A stretch of 64,000 nucleotides of DNA, taken from positions 13,813,290 to 13,877,289 of the forward strand of contig NC_060236.1 in NCBI RefSeq assembly GCF_021155775.2, read 5' to 3'. The translations under genes were made by a program, and so were the position numbers. This document shows positions 55,796 through 64,000 of the stretch, in pieces. Positions within the stretch are counted from its first letter, which is position 1; the number at the start of each line of letters is the position of its first letter. Under the pieces are notes generated by a model that saw only the letters and a list, made by a program, of their open reading frames with translations, searched no databases and was not told the DNA's origin. The DNA is from Neodiprion pinetum. Taxonomy: Eukaryota > Arthropoda > Insecta > Hymenoptera > Diprionidae.

Positions 55796-58383
55796 TTACT
55801 GTAAAAAGTTTTCTTTATTGCAGTTCAAGTATTTTTTGCGATGTTCTTTTATTACTTGCAATAAATATTGAAATTGGTCTCCATTTTTCGTCAAGCATTG
55901 GTTATAGTCACTGACTAATGCGACAGCCCGCTCAGTCGAATCATTAACAACTTTCAATTGATCAAAGTATTCTTTATTTTCGATATAACTGTCATTAGTA
56001 GGCCACAATTCAATGTCAATATCGAGAAAATCATACGGCAGATCAAAGATTTTAAAGAGATTCAAAGACTTTTCAGAAACAAAGTCACTGAGATTTTTTT
56101 GCGTGAATGAATTCAAGTCTTCTTTATCAATTATAAGTCTTCTAGCCTTAGAATCTGTACCTTCACGAGTTTTCGCAGCTTCAACAATATTTTTTTTTAT
56201 CTCCAATGGAACAGTATTGTCAAATAATGATAAAATAGCAAGTTCGTCACTTAAGTACCATAAATGCAAAATCATTTTATCACAAGTAGCTGAAGAAATT
56301 AAAGGATTGATACGTTCGTACTCAATTAAATTTTTTAAAAACTGTAAGTCATGATTAGCAGCAGTAGTCGCAGAAGTTGATGAAAACCAAGCTTTTAAAT
56401 ACAGTACAACCATAAAAATACGAAATTGTCGAAGACCATGCAATTCTTTTTTAGAAAGTTTAAATTCATCTCTAAATACAAACATTTTTAAACTGTAAAT
56501 TGCCTTTGCCATCCACCTCGCATGGTGAACTGCACCAGGGCGTTTCAAAGAAACTTTTTCTTGAGGCATTTCTCCAAGGAAAATTAACGACAATTCCAAT
56601 AATTCCTTATAGTCATCTCGAGGTTGCAGTAACTATCAAAAAGAATTAAATATTTGTCAGTAACAAGAAAAATTTTATTCTTAAAACTGCAGTTAAGTCA
56701 TACCTGTAAGGATTGAGTGATAAAACTAGATATTTGATTTTTTTGATTCGACACAATATCAGAAACAACAGTATCTTCGATACCAGATTTATAATTAGTT
56801 TTATCTAATTGGTCCCATGATTTCTTAAATCTTCCAAACATTGGTACATTTGGTCCGGATGACGCTGGCCAATATACTTCAAATGCAGTCTTTAATATGA
56901 TCTCAAATATGTGGTGGCGGCATGGTAACCAAATTAAATCTTTTCTCAAACTCTTTTCGATTGACCTACATGTACCGTTGTGAATCCCTGTATAATAAAA
57001 ATCGATTATTATGGATCAATTTAACATTTAAGAAAAATTGTAGTAATTTATATCTAAGATCTGAACGAATAATGAGTCCTCATCAATTAGTTGATTTAAA
57101 AAATGTAATTTAGCAAGCAAAAAAAAATAAACTAGAATGATAACAATCGAATATTTTCTTAATTAGATCATCATTGATTAGTTACCCGTATTAACGGCTG
57201 TTGTGTCAAAACACATCGCCTTGACGTAATGAATGATACCCCATTCATTTAATGTCGATAAAATAGCTGATGTTTGATTGCCTGCCGTAGCAGAATTCAT
57301 TTTTGGAACCCCAAGTAACTGTTCGGTACCAAACGCAGTTAAAAGAACTGGTAGCCGTTCCACAGATTGTGATCCAACAAGATCATTCAGCATTTTTCCG
57401 TCCTAATGCACAACGTATTTATCGTGTAGTTTAAAACCATCCTTTAGGCCTTTAGCAATGTTTTTTCTTAAAAGCATGCGAGCTCGTTGAATTGATTTAT
57501 AACTGAGAGTTGTATCTTCAACTTTTATACCAAGAGCTAATAAAACAGGAGCAATAATAAACATCGCATTTCTACTGCTGACATTAGCTCTATCGAGTGC
57601 AGAAATTACATCAGGAGTTAAAACATCTAATTTTGTTGCTCGTTGTATCGGTATTTGAGGTTGATACTCTAAATCAGATCCAGAATTTGTAACTCCACTT
57701 AAGGTATACGTTGAGAATGATTCTGATTTTTCACTTGGTACAGTTTCATGACTGGTGGATGGTTGATCTAAATCCGAAATAAAATTTTTTTTTCAAGATT
57801 GAGAGAGAAGATGCATAAAATTTATTTATTTTGATGTTAAATATTTAAGAATGATCAAGAATTGTTAACTCAAAAACCATCTATGAATATATTATAGACA
57901 CTTACTGTTTTCATCTATTTCCATCATATTTACAGTTGAGTTCGGCGCTGGTTCATTATTAGAAAGAACTTCTTTTCGAGTACCAAATTTTTGATTCATA
58001 TACAACTTTTTAACATTATCATCAACCACTTTCAAAGACTTGTTATCTACAATATCAAATAACTTTTCAAGTTCAGTCTGAAATTTCTTTTTATTTTGGT
58101 TTTGTGCTGATTTTTTCTTTTTAAAATTTTTTTGTAATTTTAACCATTGATTATGATATCGAAGAATTTTGGTAACAGCATTATGAGGTCTACTAGTTGG
58201 AATCTGATTTTTTTTCCACAGTTCAATAACTTGATCAACTGAATTTTTAGCACTTTGTTTAATTGAACACTTTAAAACTTTCAGTTGATAGAAAAGCATT
58301 CTCATAACCTCTTTTACTGTTGGTAAATTACGTTCCAAAATTTTTTGCATAGGTATACCGATCAAAGGAATTTGTTTATCCAT
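55796..58383 (-). pseudogene. DDE-type transposase gene, four exons, one in-frame stop
   Basis: Exons on the minus strand: 58383-57906, 57767-57186, 56987-56704, 56632-55796. Introns are GT..AG (ACA|GTAAG, ACGG|GTAAC, CAG|GTATG; acceptors TTTAG, TACAG, ATAG) and the reading frame is kept at each junction, giving 726 codons. A TAG at 57403-57405 interrupts exon 2, between KYVVH and DGKML. Its context suggests a Trp codon changed to stop, so this copy is probably dead unless read through. Recognisable stretches include KAMCFDTTAVNTG, WLPCRHHIFEIIL and PGAVHHARWMAKAIYSLK, which I know from uncharacterised insect transposase-like proteins. The N-terminal exon is Lys/Gln-rich and may be a DNA-binding or coiled region. 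Catalytic residues were not assigned. Confidence 0.7.
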
Positions 58384-58967
58384 TACAGCTTAACTATTGA
58401 TAAATATTTTTATGTGATAATTATCAAAATTATTTGTAATAAAGTTTTTAATGTAAGTATGTGCAAGTATGCAAGATGATGAGGTTAAGAGACACTGAAA
58501 ATGTAGTATAAAACGAGTAAATACTAAAGATTAATTGAGAATAGAAATCATAGATGGCGTTAGTTTTAAAAAAAAAAACCGAAGAAGCGGAACAGAAGAA
58601 GCGGTGGAATTGAAAACGAAAATTCTCTCGAACAAAAAAATTTCATGTATATTTGGTGGAATAAAGTTTTGAGATATGCTCTGTACAAACTTCCATATAA
58701 ACGCCATAGAGATAATTAACAATATAATCGAGATTATTGAATTATTAAACATAGAATATATGAAAATATCCCGGAATAAACAACATAATTAGAAATAATT
58801 CAACTCCCATAAGAAGCAGTACTTGAAATTCTGAAATTTGAATCATTTTAAATGATTTTTAGACCCTTTAAATCATTTTGTTTAATCAGGGATTATAAAA
58901 TTAATAAATTTTCAATGAATTTTCAAATAAAAATCTTTTGCAGTAGTTACTTTCATGACAGAAACTG

Positions 58968-59440
58968 AAATTTTCATGAAACTTATAAATTAAATTGAAA
59001 TTTTTCGAATTATTCATCAAAAACTGTTAAAATTAGTATGCATTGAAGTTTGACGATGAATATCTTTTAAACGCTAAACTTAATCGACAAATCATAGGAC
59101 ACCATTTTTGTAGAGCAGTTAATTTCCTACAAAACTATGAGTTGCGCAATTCATCAAAATTTTTTGTAAGCGAGTTAAAAAATTCATAAGCAAAACAGAA
59201 ATTTCTCTTAAAATAATCAAACTTTAAGCTTTGATATCTTTTAAACGGTAAGGTTTACGAAAAAATTGTAAGAGACCTTTTTTGTAGAGCGTTCGATTTC
59301 CTACAATCCTATTCCTAAAGCGGAGGACCTTGTTATCAAAATTAAGAGCTCATATTTGGTGAGAATTCTTTAGAGGCATCTAGCAACCGATTTCCAAAGT
59401 ATAAAGTAAAAAAAAAAATAATCATTTTTTTTGGCCCACC

Positions 59441-59443
<3 letters not shown>
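58968..59443. repeat. Right terminal inverted repeat of the DNA transposon
   Basis: Mirror of 54958-55509 with a few substitutions and the missing 75 bp. Between it and the transposase ATG (58383) about 580 bp of AT-rich DNA may hold the promoter. Confidence 0.85.
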
Positions 59444-59478
<35 letters not shown>

Positions 59479-59788
59479 TGGTTCACATATATTTATATTA
59501 TACATCCATATGATAGAATATAAATGAAGGTAATTAAGGTAAATCATAAAATAAAATGAAAAATGATTATAAACGAAAAAAATTATGAAAAAATGAAATA
59601 AAATAAGAAGTAAGCGAATACTTGAAAATATTTAGAATTTTTCTAATAATTATACATAATTTTAAAAAATTGAAATAATGTGAAGAAAATTTTTTTCTGA
59701 ATATTCCTCTTTTTGGAAGTGAATTGCAAATTATAATGTACATATATATATATATATACACACACGTATATATATATATATACATATA

Positions 59789-59820
<32 letters not shown>

Positions 59821-60205
59821 TTTATCTATATATATTTATATTATACATTTATATTATGAAATATAAAAGAAGCTAATTGGGGTACAAAATGCGATAAAAT
59901 AAAAAATAATTATGGAAGAAAAAAACAATTAAAAAATAAAATAAAATAAAAAACAAGCCGATAATCAAAAATATTGAGGATTTTACTAATAATTATACAT
60001 ATTTTCTAGAAATTAAAATAATGTGATAACGAATTTTTTTTTTATATTCACCTTGTTTCAAAAGTAAATTGCAAATTATAATATACATACATACATATAC
60101 ACACACACGTATACATATGTATACATATATATATATATATACATATATATGTATATATATATATGTACACACACACATATATCAATATATATTTATATAT
60201 GTTCA
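59444..60205. repeat. Satellite DNA, last two units of the ~340-bp type
   Basis: Units at about 59495 and 59845. The second is visibly more diverged (tagaatataaatgaagg has become tgaaatataaaagaagc). Confidence 0.85.
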
Positions 60206-62967
60206 TATTATACATTGATATAATGGAATATCGATGGAGGTAATTGAGTTGAATAATTTAATAGAATGAAAAATGATTTATTCAAATGAACTATTTTTCT
60301 TGAAATGGAGGAAAATTAAATTTTGAGCATTAAAAATATAAAAATGAGAGAATAATAATTTATCTTTCTGTATGTTTTCGGTAAATTCCATAATTATTTC
60401 TAATTAATTGTATAAATGTTCCGAATTACAATTCATAAAGGAATTTAATGGGATTTTTCTAGAGAATAATATTTTCATTCTAATCAACATTTGAGCAGAT
60501 AATCAAAAAATATATAGGATATTTCTTATAATTATATATGATTTTAAAAAATTTGAATGACGTAAAAATTTTTTATTTCCAAAAATTTCGCTTTTTCCAA
60601 AAGTGAGTCAAAAATTATAATAAACATAAATATATATATATATGTATATATATATAAATAAATATATGCACACACACAATATATATATATATATATATAT
60701 ATCTATATATATTTATATTACACATTAATATACAGAAGAGAAATAGAGGTCATTAGGTTAATGGATTTATCAAAATAAGAAATGATTCATTTGAATAAAT
60801 TATTTTCCGGGAATTAAAAAAAAAATTAATTTTTAAAAATTGAAAATCTGAGAATGAATAAATAATGATTTATCTATCTGTATGTTTTCTCTAAATTTCA
60901 TAATTATTTCTAATTTATTGTATGAATGTTCCAAATTACAATTGCATAAAGTGAATTGAATGGCATTTTCCTAAAGAATGATATTTTCATATCAATTAAT
61001 GTGTGGGCAGATGATTAAAAAATATACAGGATTTTTGTAATAATTAACTATCATTTTAAAAAATTTAAATAATGTGAAGAAATATTATTTTAAAAATTTC
61101 TCTTTTTCTGAAAGTAAATGTAAATTCATAATAGATATATATATATATATATACATACATACACACATATATAAATATATATATACATTCATATATATTT
61201 ATATTATACAATAATATACAGAATATGAATAGGGCTCATTAGGTTGATGGATTTATTAAAATAAGAAATGATTTATTTAAATGAATTATTTTTCTTAAAT
61301 TAGAGAAAAATTAATTTCTAAAAATTGAAAATATGAAATTGAATGAATAATAATTTATCTATCTATATGTTTTCTCTAAATTTTGAATAATTTCTAATTT
61401 ATTGTACAAATGTTCCAAATTACAATTTATAAAGTGAATTAAAAGGCTTTTTTCTAGAGAATAATATTTTCATTGATATCATAATTGATATGTGGGCAGA
61501 TGATTGAAAAATATATAAGATTTTTGTAATAATTAAAGGTCATTTTAAAAATTCTAAATAATGTAAAAAAAATTTTTTTTAAAATTTCTCTTTTTCACAA
61601 AGTGAATAAGAATTCTCAATATGTATATATATATATATATATATATGTACACACACACGTGTATAAATATATATTTATATATGTTCATATGATACATTGA
61701 TATAATAAAATATCAATGGAGGTAATTGGGTTGAATAATTTGATAGAATGAAAGATGATTCATTTAAATGAATTATTCTTCTCAAAATGAAGAAAAATTG
61801 ATTTTCAAAAATCAAAAATATAAAAATGAGAGAATAATAATTTATCTATCTGTATGTTTTTGGTGAATTCCATATTAATTTCTAATTAACTGTATAAATG
61901 TTCCGAATTACACATTATAAAGTGAATTTAATGGGATTCTTCTGAGGAATAATATTTTTATTTTGATTAATATTTGAGCAGATAATCAAAAAATATATAG
62001 GATTTTTCTCACAATTATATATGATTGTAAAAAATTTAACTAACGTAAAAATTTTTATGTTTCAAAAATTTCTCTTTTCCCAGAAGTGAGTCAAAAATTA
62101 TAATATACAATTATATATATACATGCGCACACACAATATATATATATTTATATATATTTATATTATACATTAATATACAAAATATAAATAGAGATCATTA
62201 GGTTAATGGATTTATTGAAATAAGAAATGATTTATTTAAATGAATCATTTTGCTTAAATTAAAGAGAAAATTAAAATTCAAGAATTAGGAATATGAAATT
62301 AAATAAATAATAATTCATCCATCCGTATGTTTTCTCTAAATTTTATGATTATTTCTAATTTATTGTATGAATGTTTTAAATCACAATTTATGAAGTGAAT
62401 TAAATAGCATATTTCTAGAGAATAATATTTTTATTTTAATCAATATGTGGGCAGATGATTGAAAAATATATAGGATTTTTGTAATAATTAACTATCATTT
62501 TAAAAAATTTAAATAATGTGAAGGAATATTATTTTAAAAATTTCTCTTTTTCTGAAAGTAAATGTAAATTCAAAATAGATATATATATATATACATATAT
62601 ACATACATACACACATATATAAATACATATTTATACGTGTTCATATTATACATTAATATAATAAAATATCAATGGAGGTAATTGAGTTGAATAATTTAAT
62701 AGAATAAAAAATGATTTATTCAAATGGATTATTTTTTTAAATTGAAGGAAAATTAGTTTTTGAAAATCGAAAATATAAGAACAAAAGAATGATAATTTAT
62801 CTATCTGTATGTTTTCGGTAAATTCCATAATTATTTCTAATTAATTGTATTAATGTTCCGAATGACCATTTATGAAGTAAATTTAATGGGATTTTTCTGA
62901 GGAATAATATTTTCATGTTATATATTTTTCAATTATCTGCTCAAATATTAATTAAAATGAAAATATT

Positions 62968-63044
<77 letters not shown>

Positions 63045-64000
63045 GCACACACACAATATATATATACATTTATATATATTTATGTAATACATTAATATAC
63101 AGAATATAAATAGAGGTCATTAGGTTAATGGATTTATTAGAGTAAGAAATGATTCATTTAAACGAATTATTTTTTTTGAATTAAAGAAAAATCAAATTTG
63201 ATAAATTAAAAATATGAAATTAAATGAATGATAATTTATCTATCTGTATGTTTTCTCTAAATTTTATAATTATTTCCAATTTATTGTATGAATGTTCCAA
63301 ATTACAATTTATAAAGTGAATTAAATGGCATTTTTCTGAAGAATGATATCTTTATTTCAATTAATATGTGGGCCGATGATTAAAAAATATAAAGGATATT
63401 TGTAGTAATTGAATATCATTTCAAAAAATTTAAATAATGTTAAAAAAATTTTTTTTTAAAATTTCTCTTTCTCACAAAGTGAATGAAAATTCACAATAAA
63501 TATATATATATATATTATATATATATGTGTACATATATGTATATATATGTACACACACACATACATGATTACATAATTATATATGTTTATATTATACATT
63601 GATATAATAAAATATTAATGGAGGTAACTGAGTTGAATAATTTGATGAAATGAAAAAGGATTCATTTAAATGAATTATTTCCCTCAAATTGAAGGAAAAT
63701 TAATTTTTAAAAATTGAAAATATGAAAATGAAAAAGTGATAATTCATCTTTCTGTCTGTTTTCGGTGAATTCCATAATCAGTTCCAATTCATTGTATAAA
63801 TGTTCCAAATTTCAATTTATAAAGTAAATAAAATGGCATTTTTCTAATGAATAACATTTCATCATAATCAATATGTGAGCAAAAAATTAAAAAATATGTA
63901 GGATTTTTCTAACAATTTTATATAATTTTGAAAAATTTGAATCATGTAAAAAAACTTTTTTTTTAAAATTTCCCTTCTTTTGAAAGTAAATTAAAAATCA
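60206..64000. repeat. Diverged satellite of ~485-bp units in two alternating types
   Basis: Type A units contain atattacattgatataat followed by a tatcaatggaggtaattgag-like block (near 60206, 61690, 62650, 63592). Type B units contain attaatatacaga and atagaggtcattaggttaat (near 60712, 61200, 62164, 63088). The order is A B B A B A B A. All share the tctatctgtatgttttc block and a TA/CA microsatellite. A (TA)n tract of about 60 bp lies at 62972-63030. No gene is present to the window edge. Confidence 0.85.

Larger units (their letters stand above)
54958..59443 (-). mobile_element. Cut-and-paste DNA transposon of unassigned family with long inverted repeats
   Basis: The element is 4486 bp with ends reading inward TAGGGTGGGCCAAAAAAAAT. 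Flanks are ATAT on both sides (54954-54957, 59444-59447); because the target is a TA repeat the boundary could shift by a base. Terminal inverted repeats are about 552 bp (left) and 476 bp (right). It carries one spliced transposase gene. TIR and protein style recall families I know only as uncharacterised insect transposases; Sola-like is a guess. Confidence 0.82.

Overview
This window looks like repeat-rich, probably heterochromatic, DNA of an arthropod, most likely an insect. I infer this from AT-rich satellite DNA, spliced transposase genes, errantivirus-like and Osvaldo/Ulysses-like LTR elements, and a rosa-type (DD41D) Tc1/mariner transposase. I found no host gene, tRNA, rRNA or CRISPR array. 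Almost every long open frame belongs to a mobile element.

The substrate is a tandem satellite with a unit of about 310-380 bp. Each unit carries (TA)n and (CA)n tracts. It is visible at 1662-2350, 4421-5422, 27303-27788, 40977-42993 and 59444-60205, and a related two-type satellite fills 60206-64000. Mobile elements have been inserted into these tracts. (1) 1-1661 is the 5' part of a minus-strand Ty3/gypsy element, with LTR, primer-binding site and partial gag. (2) 2351-4420 and 27789-29901 are two copies of one solo LTR; they share flanking satellite and therefore arose by segmental duplication. (3) 5423-27302 is a 21.9-kb near-perfect palindrome bounded by TA and Tc1/mariner-like termini. 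Each arm carries the same intact three-exon DD41D transposase gene. (4) 29926-40976 is a very young, complete LTR retrotransposon with 2007-bp LTRs, a tRNA-Lys-type primer site, gag, a -1 frameshift into pol, and an extra 3' ORF that repeats the gag zinc-knuckle layout. (5) 42994-54938 is a complete minus-strand errantivirus-like endogenous retrovirus. It has gag, a -1 frameshift into a 1737-codon pol, env, and a fourth zinc-knuckle ORF. (6) 54958-59443 is a cut-and-paste DNA transposon with roughly 0.5-kb inverted repeats and a four-exon transposase gene with one nonsense codon.

The points most worth following are an OARD1/TARG1-like macrodomain inside the retroviral pol between RNase H and integrase, the giant palindromic transposon with two mirrored transposase genes and an asymmetric core, and two accessory ORFs (one per complete LTR element) built from duplicated zinc-knuckle modules.

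The order of events can be partly reconstructed. The satellite came first, then the solo LTR and its duplication, then insertion of the palindrome, the retrovirus (about 1.5% LTR divergence by eye) and the young LTR element (no LTR difference noticed). The last step is certain only for the young element, which sits in the TA tract immediately beside the second solo LTR copy.
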